64,000 bases of DNA from Streptomyces graminofaciens. Lineage in GTDB: Bacteria > Actinomycetota > Actinomycetes > Streptomycetales > Streptomycetaceae. A program made the position numbers and the translations under genes. Shown in pieces: positions 16,866 through 28,965 of the stretch (positions are counted from its first letter, which is position 1; the number at the start of each line of letters is the position of its first letter). Where the stretch lies: positions 10,698,501-10,762,500 of the forward strand of contig NZ_AP018448.1 of the NCBI RefSeq assembly GCF_030294945.1. Direction: 5' to 3'. Under the pieces are notes generated by a model, which worked only from the letters and a program-made list of their open reading frames with translations, did no database searches and was not told the DNA's origin.

Positions 16866-18161
16866 TCATGAGGTGATCTCCGCCAGGGCGGCGGCGAGTC
16901 GGGAGGGGTGGTCGACGGAGGCGGTTCGCGGTTCTCGTCCCCGGGCGGTGAGGGCGAGCCGGTAGCCGCCGTCCGCCGTGGCGACCACGTCGATCCGGTC
17001 GCCTCGCGGATGCCCGCAGCGGCGTTCGCATCCGGACCAGTACAGGGGGAGGCCGCCGCGTCCGGCCGCGGCGAGGCGTCCGGCCGCGTCCGCCCGCACG
17101 TCCGCCAGCGATCTGGCACACCCGGGCCGGCCGATACAGGCACCCACGCGGAGCCACGGGGAGGCGGGATCGGTGACAAGGCCCGCGGCGGAGAGGCGGG
17201 CGAGCGACGCGGACACCTGCGCGGCACCCATGCCCGGCATGGGGACGACGACGCCGCGCCAGGGGGTCAGACGCAGTTCACCGGCGGCGACGCACGTCAA
17301 CTCCCGCCAGGGGAGGACCGCGAGACGCCCCAGCGGAACGTGCACGGACAGGGCGTCGCCGACGATCCCGGGCGGCGGCCCGTCCGAGGCGGCGGTCTCC
17401 CGCACCCGCTTTTCGCAGCTGATGCCCCAGGCGGCGAGTCGGCGACCGACCGTACGGCTCAACTCGCCGTCAGGCAGCGCGAGTTCGTCGAGCCGCCAGG
17501 CGCGGGTGCCGCTCGCGCGTACGGCCTCCAGGAACGTCTCCGCAGCGACCAGGGCGGCCCGGGGCGCGTCCTCACCGGGCACCAGCAGCGCTTCGTCGGC
17601 CGTGCCGAGACTCAGCAGCGCGCCGCCGTCCACGTCCGCCCGTACCGTCACATCGGCGCCGAGCCCGGCCACATCCCCCCGCCCGTCGTCGAGCGCGAAC
17701 AGGAACCGGCCCGACAGCGCCCGCGCCGCCCCGCTCGCACAAAGCGCCGCGTCGAGGGCCGACAGCCAGGGCCGCACATCGGTCAGGCCCCGACCGTCGA
17801 GGCCCGACAGCGGAGAGGCGACGATGTTGCGCACCCGTTCGTGCCCGGGGGAGGGGAGCAGCCCGGCCGCGGCCAGCAGTTCGGCCAGCTCCGCCCCGCA
17901 GCCGTCCGCCAGTCCCCGCAGTTGCACATTGCCGCGCGAGGTCAGATGCAGCTCACCGTCGCCGAGCCGCCGTGCCGCGTCCGCGAGCGCCTCCGCCTGG
18001 CGAACGGTCAGTACGCCACCCGGGACCCGTACGCGGGCCAGCGCCCCGTCGTCCGCGGTGTGCAGCCGCAGTGTGCCCGGGCAGGCGTCGCCGCGGTCCC
18101 GTGGGGCCGCTGTGGCCTGGGACGATGAACGGAGAGCTGCTGTGGACATGGCGGCGAGCAT
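16866..18161 (-). CDS. cobG: Precorrin-3B synthase (monooxygenase) CobG
   Basis: About 431 residues, related to sulfite/nitrite reductases. [11 protein letters not shown] near the N-terminal third and the C-terminal cluster motif CIGRPGC...[12 protein letters not shown] supply a 4Fe-4S/siroheme-type centre. CobG uses O2 to hydroxylate C20 with gamma-lactone formation, the hallmark of aerobic corrin synthesis. ATG 18161 and ATG 18149 are both plausible; GTG 18176 is less so. It is first in a cobG-cobH-cobIJ unit and diverges from the cobN riboswitch, leaving only about 70 bases for its own promoter; I see no B12 aptamer on its side. Confidence 0.9.
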   Translation of the reverse strand: MLAAMSTAALRSSSQATAAPRDRGDACPGTLRLHTADDGALARVRVPGGVLTVRQAEALADAARRLGDGELHLTSRGNVQLRGLADGCGAELAELLAAAGLLPSPGHERVRNIVASPLSGLDGRGLTDVRPWLSALDAALCASGAARALSGRFLFALDDGRGDVAGLGADVTVRADVDGGALLSLGTADEALLVPGEDAPRAALVAAETFLEAVRASGTRAWRLDELALPDGELSRTVGRRLAAWGISCEKRVRETAASDGPPPGIVGDALSVHVPLGRLAVLPWRELTCVAAGELRLTPWRGVVVPMPGMGAAQVSASLARLSAAGLVTDPASPWLRVGACIGRPGCARSLADVRADAAGRLAAAGRGGLPLYWSGCERRCGHPRGDRIDVVATADGGYRLALTARGREPRTASVDHPSRLAAALAEITS

Positions 18162-18227
18162 ACCCACCCCCACCACGGCTGTATGCCCCGCCCTCTTGAG
18201 GCGCCCCTTACTATGCTGCGTGGTGGA

Positions 18228-18360
18228 TCATCCGGTCCACCGACGCCACGACGGCGACAGGGGAGGAAGCCGGTGTGAGTCCGGCGCGGTCCCGCCACTG
18301 TGAGCCCACTCCACGCCCTGGAGCCGGGCGAGCCAGGAACTCCCTTCCCCGAGCACTCGG
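18228..18360 (+). promoter_or_regulatory. Cobalamin riboswitch 4 (upstream of cobN)
   Basis: The core GGGGAGGAAGCCGGTGTGAG followed by TCCGGCGCGGTCCCGCCACTGTGA (18260-18303) and the B12 box GCGAGCCAGGAACTCCC (18328-18344) are clear. The element ends about 70 bases before cobN. Confidence 0.95.
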
Positions 18361-18431
18361 CCCGCCCGAGCAGGGGAGACCCGATCCGACACCGCCCGGG
18401 GCGCGGACCCCGAGGAAGGCCCAGCCGCCAC

Positions 18432-22022
<3,591 letters not shown>

Positions 22023-22046
22023 TGGGGGCGGCGCACCCGGCAGTCA

Positions 22047-22063
22047 TTGCGAGTAGTTTGCAA
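22047..22063. promoter_or_regulatory. Candidate Nur-type (nickel Fur-family) box
   Basis: TTGCGA-N5-TTGCAA matches, as I recall it, the Streptomyces Nur consensus tTGCaa-N5-ttGCaA with one mismatch in the outer positions. It lies 25 bases after the cobN stop and about 170 bases before the ethylene-forming enzyme gene, but a strong hairpin sits between it and that gene. Chance occurrence is possible. Confidence 0.4.
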
Positions 22064-22092
22064 TAGTTTCTGCACGACACAGGACCCGCGAC

Positions 22093-22133
22093 GGAAGGGC
22101 TCCCGCGAGGACGTGACTTGCGGGAGCCCTTCC
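22093..22133. terminator. Hairpin after cobN
   Basis: A perfect 14-bp stem (GGAAGGGCTCCCGC / GCGGGAGCCCTTCC) with a 13-base loop lies 70 bases past cobN. There is no T-tract, as is common for Streptomyces terminators. Confidence 0.75.
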
Positions 22134-22234
22134 CCGCTCCTTCCCTGGTCAGGACGCTGATGTGCACGCTTCCCGTGAGGAGGCCCCTCAGACGGGGGTA
22201 GTGGAGGAAGTGTGTCCGGTTCATGGTGAGGGGC

Positions 22235-23278
22235 ATGACAGATCTGCAAACCTTCGTACTGCCCGCGACGGTTGAGGGCAGCGACGCGGACAAGGCATTG
22301 GGCCAGGCCCTGATCGCGGCCTGGCAGGTCGACGGCATCTTCCAGATCGTGGCCACGCCCGAACAGGAAGCCGTCACCGACCGGACCCTCGACGCCTCCC
22401 GGGACTTCTTCGGCCGCCCGTTCAAGGAGAAGGCCCAACACGTCTCCGACCTCACCTACAGCGGATACGTCGCCTCCGGTGAGGAGGAGACCGCCGGGGA
22501 GAAGGACGGCTCGGAGATCTTCACCGTCTGCCCCGACATCCCCGAGGACGACCCCCGCGTCCTCGACAGGTGGCCGTGTCACGGCCCCGCCCCCTGGCCC
22601 TCCGAGCAGTACGCCACGGCCATGAAGGACTACATGGGCACCGTCGGCGACATCGGCCGGCGGCTGCTCCAACTGACCGCGCTGGGCCTCGGCCTGGGCG
22701 ACATGGAGCACTTCACGAAGCTCACCGAGGACGGCTGGCACCACATGCGGGTCCTGCGCTTCCCGCAGGCCGACGCGACCTCCGAACGGGGCATCGGCTC
22801 CCACACCGACTACGGCCTGCTGGTCATCGCGGTCCAGGACGACGTCGGCGGCCTCTACATCCGTCCCCCGGTCGAGGGCGAGGCCCGCGGACGCAACTGG
22901 CTGCCCGACGAGTCCATGGCCGGGCGGTACGAGAACGAGGAGCCCTGGACCTTCGTCACCCCGGTCCCCTCGGTGTTCACCGTCTTCCCGGGCGACATCA
23001 TGCAGTTCATCACCGGCGGAACCCTCCTCTCCACTCCGCACAAGGTGCGCCTGGCCGATCGTGAGCGGTACACCATCGCGTACTTCCACGAGCCGTCCTT
23101 CCAGGCCGTCGCGCGACCTCTGGAAGCGGCCGGGCCGGACGAGTTCATCCACTACGGCACGCACTTCACCAACATGTTCATGCGCTGCTACCCCGAGCGC
23201 ACCGCCACCGCGCGCATCGAGAACGAGGACCGGCTGGCCGTCCTTGAGCGCCTCCGCAAGGAAGCCCTCAACTCCTGA
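22235..23278 (+). CDS. efe: 2-oxoglutarate/L-arginine-dependent ethylene-forming enzyme
   Basis: This 347-residue Fe(II)/2OG oxygenase closely follows the Pseudomonas savastanoi ethylene-forming enzyme as I remember it, including MTDLQTF at the start, SDLTYSGYVASGEE, EDGWHHMRVLRFP, RGIGSHTDYGLLVIAVQDDV, GGTLLSTPHKV and HYGTHFTNMFMRCYP. The Fe ligands are H190, D192 and H269. R278 would bind 2OG. E84, T86, R172, Y193 and R317 correspond to the arginine-site residues that distinguish ethylene formers from ordinary dioxygenases. The enzyme converts 2OG to ethylene plus CO2 and, in a side reaction, hydroxylates arginine to guanidine and pyrroline-5-carboxylate. The ATG at 22235 follows GTGAGGGG. 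It is monocistronic, with a hairpin on each side. An unassigned IPNS-type oxygenase is the fallback. Confidence 0.88.
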   Translation: MTDLQTFVLPATVEGSDADKALGQALIAAWQVDGIFQIVATPEQEAVTDRTLDASRDFFGRPFKEKAQHVSDLTYSGYVASGEEETAGEKDGSEIFTVCPDIPEDDPRVLDRWPCHGPAPWPSEQYATAMKDYMGTVGDIGRRLLQLTALGLGLGDMEHFTKLTEDGWHHMRVLRFPQADATSERGIGSHTDYGLLVIAVQDDVGGLYIRPPVEGEARGRNWLPDESMAGRYENEEPWTFVTPVPSVFTVFPGDIMQFITGGTLLSTPHKVRLADRERYTIAYFHEPSFQAVARPLEAAGPDEFIHYGTHFTNMFMRCYPERTATARIENEDRLAVLERLRKEALNS

Positions 23279-23316
23279 ACCACATCCACGGCGGGCCGTC
23301 CCCCCACCGGCACGCC

Positions 23317-23351
23317 CTGAAGCCGCCCGGCAACCAGTCGGGCGGCTTCAG
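23317..23351. terminator. Bidirectional hairpin terminator
   Basis: A perfect 13-bp stem (CTGAAGCCGCCCG / CGGGCGGCTTCAG) with a 9-base loop lies between the convergent ethylene-forming enzyme gene and the GAF-LuxR regulator. Confidence 0.85.
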
Positions 23352-23376
23352 ACATAAGCAGTTCGCAGAACGGTTC

Positions 23377-24240
23377 TCAGGGCAGCAGGCCCAGACTGCG
23401 GGCCGTCACGACGGTCTCCATACGTGAGTGGCATCCCAGTCGGCGCATCGCGCTGCGCAGATAGCTCTTCACCGTCTCCGCCCGAAGGCCGAGTTCGTCC
23501 GCCACATCGGCGTTGGTCCGCCCCAGCGCGACGCACGACAGCACGTCGAGTTCCCGCGAGGAGAGGGCGCTGAGGTGGCGGGAGACGGGGGCTCCCGCGC
23601 CGGCCAGCTTGGCGGACACTTCGACGACCCGGTCGCGCAGGTCGGGGTCCGCGAGCCGCTGGGCGAGGATCCGCAGCTCGGCGTAGGCCTCGCGAACCGT
23701 CTCCCACCGGGGGGACAACGGGCCCTCCGGCAGGTCGTCGCCCTCCGTGGGCTCGTTCAGCGCGTCGAGGCGGCGCATCACCTCGTCACGCACCGCCATG
23801 TTCTGTTCCATACCGCGGGCGGCCTGCATGACGGCGTCCACGGTCCGGTCGCCCAGCCCGACGGACTGGCGGACCGCCCCGTACATGACCGCCCGCACCG
23901 TCCGGTTCACCACCACGGGGGCGGCCACGACGGCATGGATGCCCTCCGCGGCGACCATCAGGTCGTAGTGGTGGCTGATCTGCTTGGAGTTCGCGTAGTC
24001 GTTGACGGCGATGGGGCGGTGCAGGGCCACCACCTTGCCGCCGAGCCCCATGCCGAATCCGAGGGTCAGTCCGTACAGGGCGTTGGTGGAATTGCCCGTG
24101 AACTCGGTGAGTTGCGCGTGCCGCCCTCGGACCACGACGCCACCGAAGGCGAGGTCCACGCCGGCGGCGTCACGTAACGCCTTGATGCCACGTTTGACCT
24201 GGCGGTCGTCGTCCGAAGTGGAGGGTGATTTCAGTGTCAT
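23377..24240 (-). CDS. GAF-type sensor LuxR-family regulator (paralogue A)
   Basis: This 287-residue transcription factor has an N-terminal GAF-like sensory region (about 10-165; FGMGLGGKVVALHRPIAVND, AAEGIHAVVAAPVVV) and a C-terminal LuxR helix-turn-helix (about 222-285; LSSRELDVLSCVALGRTNAD, ETVKSYLRSAMRRLG). The same architecture, and nearly the same length, recurs at 26269-27129, with remnants of lipid-metabolism genes between the two. From the GAF fold it should sense a small molecule; the ligand is unknown. It converges with the ethylene-forming enzyme gene, and nothing in the sequence ties the two functionally. Confidence 0.85.
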   Translation of the reverse strand: MTLKSPSTSDDDRQVKRGIKALRDAAGVDLAFGGVVVRGRHAQLTEFTGNSTNALYGLTLGFGMGLGGKVVALHRPIAVNDYANSKQISHHYDLMVAAEGIHAVVAAPVVVNRTVRAVMYGAVRQSVGLGDRTVDAVMQAARGMEQNMAVRDEVMRRLDALNEPTEGDDLPEGPLSPRWETVREAYAELRILAQRLADPDLRDRVVEVSAKLAGAGAPVSRHLSALSSRELDVLSCVALGRTNADVADELGLRAETVKSYLRSAMRRLGCHSRMETVVTARSLGLLP

Positions 24241-24415
24241 GCGGGTTCCTCGATCTGCCTGGGGGCCGGTCTGCGCCCCCGCCCGCCGTGTGCGCGGGCT
24301 TCGTGCGGGAGATGTGCTGCTGTTGTGCGACTGCTGTGAACAGGTACGTAAGGACGGGGTCCGCGACTCTGCGGCGCCTGTGGCTCGAAGCAGCCCTCCA
24401 CCGCGGAGCCCCGGC

Positions 24416-25326
24416 TCATGAAGTGGCGCCGAACACCTCGCTCGGCCTGTCCCGGGCGCGGGCGAGCATGGCGGAGTGGCCGTGGCGACAGCCCCGGACC
24501 TCGGCGACCTTCGCCGACTCGCGGTGGTCCGTCAGACCGCCGAGGGCTCTGGGCGGGACCGGTGCTCCGGTGCGCCGGACCGCCACGAACACCTGGTACG
24601 TCAGCCGCTCGCCGGCCCGGGTGACCTGGCCGCCGCACACCATCGGCACGGGTCCGTCCCGGCCGGGTTCGAAGCGTCGGCCGACGCGGTCGATCGTGCA
24701 CTCGGCGGCGGCGCCGAGGAGGAAGGCCATGGCCTGCGGACAGCCGTCGGGCATCAGGGTTCCCGGGGCGTACGGATGTGAGCCCGGGCGAGTACGTCGT
24801 CGGTGAGGAAGCACGCCTGACCGTCGCGCATGCTCAGCCGGAGTGCGCCGCCGCCGACGCAGCAGTCGTGGGGGAAGAAAAGCCGTACGCCGCCGTGACC
24901 GTCGACAGGGACCTCGTACTGGAGGGCCTCGCCCGGCAGGGGAGGGCTGCCGTGGTGGGTCGGCTCGCAGCCGAGCAGGCGGTACACGCGCTCACCCCGA
25001 TCGGGTGGATGGGCCTGCCCCGCCTCGACCACGATGCCGGCCGGCATCCGTCCGACAGGGCCGAGGTGCCCGCTGTCGAACCGGACGCCGGTCTCGGTCC
25101 AGCGGGTGCTTGTGCCCATGGAACCGGGTTCGGCGGCGATCCCTGTGACACGGTCCAGCGGCAGCGGCAGCGGCAGGGGTGCGGGCATCCGGGGCTGCCG
25201 GAGGTACCGGTCCGCTGGGGCGAACAGGGGGCCGTACATGGTGGACATGAGGAGGTGCCGATGGACCGACGCGGCGTGGTGATGCGCTTCCACCACCGCG
25301 TTCCCGAAGGCCGCGCTCTGCCCTGA
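24416..25326 (-). pseudogene. Remnant of PfaC-like beta-hydroxyacyl dehydratase (PUFA-synthase type)
   Basis: Two adjoining frames carry recognisable FabA-like hot-dog blocks of a PUFA-synthase dehydratase subunit. The first (24754-25326) has LDRVTGIAAEPGSMG, TRWTETGVRFDSGHLGPVGR, MPAGIVVEAGQA and RVYRLLGCEPTHHG. The second (24416-about 24790) has APGTLMPDGCPQAMAFLLGA and VPMVCGGQVTRAGERLTYQV. Blocks are in the expected order but segments between them are missing, and the two parts are out of frame near 24780. The ketosynthase part is absent. Intact homologues are far longer, so this is a relic. The family assignment is by recognition. Confidence 0.6.
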
Positions 25327-25453
25327 GGCCGTGGTTCCCGCAGGCGATGCGACGAGGCGTGAGGGACCGAAATCGATTCCGGGCACCCCCACGGGGGTCG
25401 TCGGCGCGCCCCCGGCCGCAGTCACGACCGGGACGCCGTGCGGGCGACGAACG

Positions 25454-25855
25454 GCCCATGAGGATGGACTGTCCGCCCAGCACCCGCTCGCGCGCCCAGT
25501 CCGACACCCACCGCAGGGCACGCCCGACGGTGCCCACGGCGCGCGCCGCGCTCAGGACCCGCTCCCCCAGTCGTACGCCCGGCACGTCCTCGCCGACGCG
25601 GAACATGGTCGAAGCCCCGTCGGGCTGGACGACCACCAGCACGATCGTCGCGAGGCGCCGGGGGTCGGAACCGGCCTCGGGCCCGGTGATGGCCCCGGCC
25701 CCGAACCGATCGTCCCGGTTCTCCGGGACGAGGTGGCGCCCGCGCTGCTCCGGAGCAAGGCCGACCAGAGCCGCTTCGTCCTCGTACGCCCTGATCTTCC
25801 GGGCGAGGTCGACAGCGCTTTCCCTGAGTTGTGCGAGACGTGGAGAGTACGAGAA
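25454..25855 (-). pseudogene. Collapsed acyl-CoA dehydrogenase remnant
   Basis: One frame holds about 134 residues that read like excerpts of an acyl-CoA dehydrogenase: a helical N-terminal piece (LRESAVDLARKIRAYEDEAA), AITGPEAGSDPRRLATI (the flavin/substrate loop), VVQPDGASTMFRVGEDVPGV, then LSAARAVGTVGRALRWVSDW and ARERVLGGQSI. Intact enzymes have about 380-400 residues, so several internal segments are gone while the frame survives. It has no catalytic Glu region and no proper end. It lies just upstream of the dehydratase remnant, on the same strand. Confidence 0.5.
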
Positions 25856-26268
25856 AAGCAAGGGGGGCGCCTCTCTGTGCGCGCAGGCTCGGAGCTGCTG
25901 GGGGCACACAACGGCTCTGCGTTCGGCGGGCCTTGATTCGGAGGGGGGTGGGGGAGTGAGCGAGGCTCGCCCCCGCCTTGGGCGGCTTGTCGCTGGCACC
26001 ACCATGAGGTAAACCGGGCTCCCCAGCTACCCCCGTATGAGGGTAAAGCGGAGGGGATGGATATCTAAAAACCGGGTCAATTCAACGTCGGTGGCGGCTG
26101 GGGTCGACGAGCTGCCCGACCGCTCCGCCGTATGTGCACGTGTCACCTCAGAATGAGCTGACTGTTCGTCAATTGACTTTCTGCTGTGGCCTCTTGACGC
26201 GGTCGAGTCGCTTGAAGAACTGTTCTCCTGACTACGGGGGAGCAGTCGGCCAAGGAGTCATCCCTGTC
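25856..26268. other. Intergenic region upstream of second GAF-LuxR regulator
   Basis: This holds no convincing gene. It is more AT-rich than its surroundings (TAAAAACCGGGTCAATTCAA near 26066) and contains a perfect palindrome GTCAATTGAC at 26168-26177, about 90 bases before the regulator start. It is the likely promoter and operator region. Sequence near 25900-26000 still reads loosely on from the acyl-CoA dehydrogenase remnant. Confidence 0.45.
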
Positions 26269-27129
26269 GTGTTGCCGGCAGAAGACAGTGAGGAGGCCGC
26301 GGCCGCCCGTGCCGCGGTCCTGGCTCTGCGCAGGGAAAGCGGGATGCCTGTCGCCGGGGCAGCCTGGGTCGTCGGCCCGCGGCAGTTACGGATCGCCGAG
26401 ACGAGCGGGGTGCGGTCGAGGGACCGCCGGGGGCTGACCGTGCCGGCCGGGTCCGGACTGATCGGCAAGGTGCTGGCGACCAGCCGGCCGGCGGCGGTGA
26501 GCGACTACGGGGCGGCCCCCCAGGCCGGCCACGAGTACGACTCCTTCGTCGCGGCCGAGGGGGTGAGAGCGATGGCGGCGGCACCCGTGATCGTGGGCAC
26601 CACCGTCCGGGCCGTTCTCTTCGTGGGATCGCGCGACGCGGTACGGCTCGGTGACCGGGTGCTGACCGCGGTGACGGCGGCGGCGCGCGACCTGGAGCAG
26701 TTCCTCGCCTCCCACGAACAGGTGCACCGGCTGCTCTCGGAGGCCCGGGCCGTACGCAACAGTGCCCAGCCCCCTGACAGGGCGGCCATGGAGCGCGTGC
26801 ACGAAGTCCACACCGACCTGCTGAACCTTGCCTCGACACTCGACGAGGGACACCTGAAGGAACGTTTCCACGAGGTGTGCTTCCTGTTGGAACAGGGCTG
26901 CTGCGCCGAGGGACCACCACCGGAGAAGTCGGCGACGCGCCTGTCGCCCCGCGAACTCGACGTCCTCGCGGCGGTCGCCGAGGGCTGCACCAACCTCGAC
27001 ATCTCCGACCGGCTGGACATCGGTCTGGAGACCGTGAAGGGCTACTTGCGCTCGGTGATGCGCAAGCTCGGCGCCACCACCCGCTTCGAAGCCGTCACCG
27101 CGGCTCGCCGGGCGGGACTGCTGCCATGA
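26269..27129 (+). CDS. GAF-type sensor LuxR-family regulator (paralogue B)
   Basis: This 286-residue protein has a GAF-like region (RRGLTVPAGSGLIGKVLATS, AAEGVRAMAAAPVIVGTTVR) and a C-terminal LuxR helix-turn-helix (LSPRELDVLAAVAEGCTNLD, ETVKGYLRSVMRKLGATTRF). The GTG at 26269 is chosen because AAGGAG lies 11 bases upstream and the length then equals paralogue A; an ATG at 26134 would add 45 unlikely residues. Similarity to paralogue A runs from end to end, so the two are duplicates or recruited members of one family. Target genes may have been the decayed lipid genes between them. Confidence 0.85.
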   Translation: MLPAEDSEEAAAARAAVLALRRESGMPVAGAAWVVGPRQLRIAETSGVRSRDRRGLTVPAGSGLIGKVLATSRPAAVSDYGAAPQAGHEYDSFVAAEGVRAMAAAPVIVGTTVRAVLFVGSRDAVRLGDRVLTAVTAAARDLEQFLASHEQVHRLLSEARAVRNSAQPPDRAAMERVHEVHTDLLNLASTLDEGHLKERFHEVCFLLEQGCCAEGPPPEKSATRLSPRELDVLAAVAEGCTNLDISDRLDIGLETVKGYLRSVMRKLGATTRFEAVTAARRAGLLP

Positions 27130-27218
27130 CCACGCGACGCCGGGTGCGTGCCAGGTGGTGTGGACCGCCTCGGTGGTGTCGGCCGGGGGCGGCCGACACC
27201 ACCGCCCCGTCCCTTCCG

Positions 27219-27926
27219 TCAGCCGGTGATGGCCACGGGCTCCCAGACCGCCTCGGGATCGAGCGGCAGACCGGGCCGGTCGCGCTTGAACGCCTCGGCC
27301 TGTTCCTCGACCCTCGGGAGAGCGTGGTCCGGCGCGCCGAAGCCGCGGAACAGGGTCGCGCAGTACTCGTGCGACAGGAAGTTCGCGTCCCACTCTCCGT
27401 CCGGTTTGACCCACTGGTAGGTGTGGTTGTGGAGGTTGAGGAACTGCAGGGTGGCCAGCCGCGGGGGCAGCGCACGGAACGTGCCCTGGTCGACGGCCTC
27501 GGCGAGCAGCCCCGAGATCAGCTCCTCGAACTCGGAACGCTGGCCCAGCAGTGCCTTCAGCTCCGCACCACTCAGGCTGCGGTAGTCGTGCTCGTACACC
27601 CAGATGTGGTCGAGCCTGCGGAAGATGATCGTCAGCAGCGACTCCGACAGCAGGCGCAGTCGCAGCAGGGGATCCGTGTCGAGCTCCGCGATCTGCCGGG
27701 CCCGGGACAGCAGCGGCCCCATCACCCGCGACTGGATCTCGAGGAGAAGGTTCTCCTTGGAGCCGATGTAGTAGTACAGGGCTCCCTTGGCGAGCCCCAC
27801 CGCCCGGCCCAGGTCGTTGATCGATGTCGCCGCGTATCCCTGTCGCGCGAACAACTCCGCCGCGACATCGATGATCTTCTGCCGTCTGATCTCGAAGCCC
27901 GGTCCGTGGCCCGGCGGTCGTGGCAT
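27219..27926 (-). CDS. TetR-family transcriptional regulator
   Basis: This 235-residue regulator has a TetR helix-turn-helix at about 13-60 (RRQKIIDVAAELFARQGYAA, LGRAVGLAKGALYYYIGSKE). Its larger ligand domain resembles regulators of lipid or steroid degradation (KstR2/FadR-like); that ligand guess is weak. It diverges from a broken short-chain dehydrogenase gene, and the 220-base gap holds a GTTTG-N6-CAAAC inverted repeat at 28039-28054, a likely operator. Confidence 0.88.
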   Translation of the reverse strand: MPRPPGHGPGFEIRRQKIIDVAAELFARQGYAATSINDLGRAVGLAKGALYYYIGSKENLLLEIQSRVMGPLLSRARQIAELDTDPLLRLRLLSESLLTIIFRRLDHIWVYEHDYRSLSGAELKALLGQRSEFEELISGLLAEAVDQGTFRALPPRLATLQFLNLHNHTYQWVKPDGEWDANFLSHEYCATLFRGFGAPDHALPRVEEQAEAFKRDRPGLPLDPEAVWEPVAITG

Positions 27927-28038
27927 GGACTCTCTCCCCGCTCGATAATGACGAAATACCGATCAAAACCGACTCCCGGGACCACGTCGGACGGCTTTCC
28001 GCACATCCGGGGGAAGCGGAATCCGGGGGCATCACCTT

Positions 28039-28054
28039 GTTTGCTGGACCAAAC
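28039..28054. promoter_or_regulatory. Candidate TetR operator
   Basis: The inverted repeat GTTTG-CTGGAC-CAAAC lies between the divergent TetR gene and the SDR pseudogene. The assignment rests on position and symmetry only. Confidence 0.4.
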
Positions 28055-28148
28055 GGTACGTCAAAAGATCCAGCCAGTCCGAACACCGTTGCTTGAGAGC
28101 TCGCGAGGCACTCGACCTGTGACGAGTGTCCCGAGTGAGGAGTGGCGC

Positions 28149-28965
28149 ATGACCACGGTAGGTATTGGCACCGGTGCCGGTCGCGGGGTGGGAGAGGGCC
28201 TGCGCGAGGCGTCTCGCCGACATGGTGGACGTGCTGTTGCTCGCCGACCGGAACGACGCGGCCGTGGCCGCGCTCGCGAAGGATCTGTCCGGCTCCGGCA
28301 GAGCCGTCGTCGAGCCGTTCGCAGTGGATGTCACCGACCGGGAGGACCTCGCCCGGCTGGCCGAGCGAGTCAGTGAGCTCGGCACACTACGGGCCGTCGC
28401 ACATGCCGAGGGCGTCGCGCCGGAGGACGCCGACTGGCGCGGGATCATCGAGGTCGACTTCGTCGGAACCGTGCTGCTCGCCGAGGCGCTCCGCCCCCTG
28501 GCCACCGCCGGCACGGCGTTCGTGTACTGCGCCTCCGTGTCCCCGTTGATCGCTCACATCGAACCCGACCCGGTGGTCGCGGCCGTCCTGGACGACCCGC
28601 CGCAGGAGGGCTTCCTCGACCGGATCCGTGACGCGATCGGCCCGGCTGTCGAGGATGCCGCGTGGGCGTATCCGTGGGCCACCTACGGCGTGCAGCGCTT
28701 CGCCCGGGCCGAGGCGGTGCGGCTGGGGCCGGTGGGCGCACGCGCGTGCTCGCTGTCGCCCGGCGCGATCGACACCCCGCAGACCCGGCTGGAGGCGGCG
28801 CGGCACGAGTCGGTACAGGAACTCATCCAGCGCACACCGCTGGGCCGCACCGGCCGGTAAGAGGAGGTGGCCGCCGTCGCCGCGTTCCTGCTGTCGGACG
28901 AGGCGAGCTACGTCAGCGGTGTCGTCGTCGACGGTGGCCTGTGCGCCGCCCTGCGGGACGAGTGA
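28149..28965 (+). pseudogene. Short-chain dehydrogenase/reductase, frameshift and internal stop
   Basis: The body reads as an SDR of about 265 residues: a glycine-rich nucleotide-binding start, DVLLLADRND, FVYCASVSPL, the Y-x3-(K/Q)-type region AWAYPWATYGVQRF, CSLSPGAIDTPQT and SYVSGVVVDGG at the end. The ATG at 28149 (MTTVGIGTGAGRGV) is in a different frame from the body, which takes over near 28190, and a TAA at 28858-28860 interrupts before EEVAAVAAFLLSDEASYV. The expected active-site Tyr-x3-Lys shows Gln in place of Lys (Y-G-V-Q). It is broken unless both changes are sequencing errors. Confidence 0.8.

Noticed and set aside
22093..22133. Hairpin after cobN considered as a riboswitch or attenuator for the ethylene-forming enzyme gene
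   Set aside because: No aptamer-like conserved core, and no leader peptide; it is best read as the cobN terminator.
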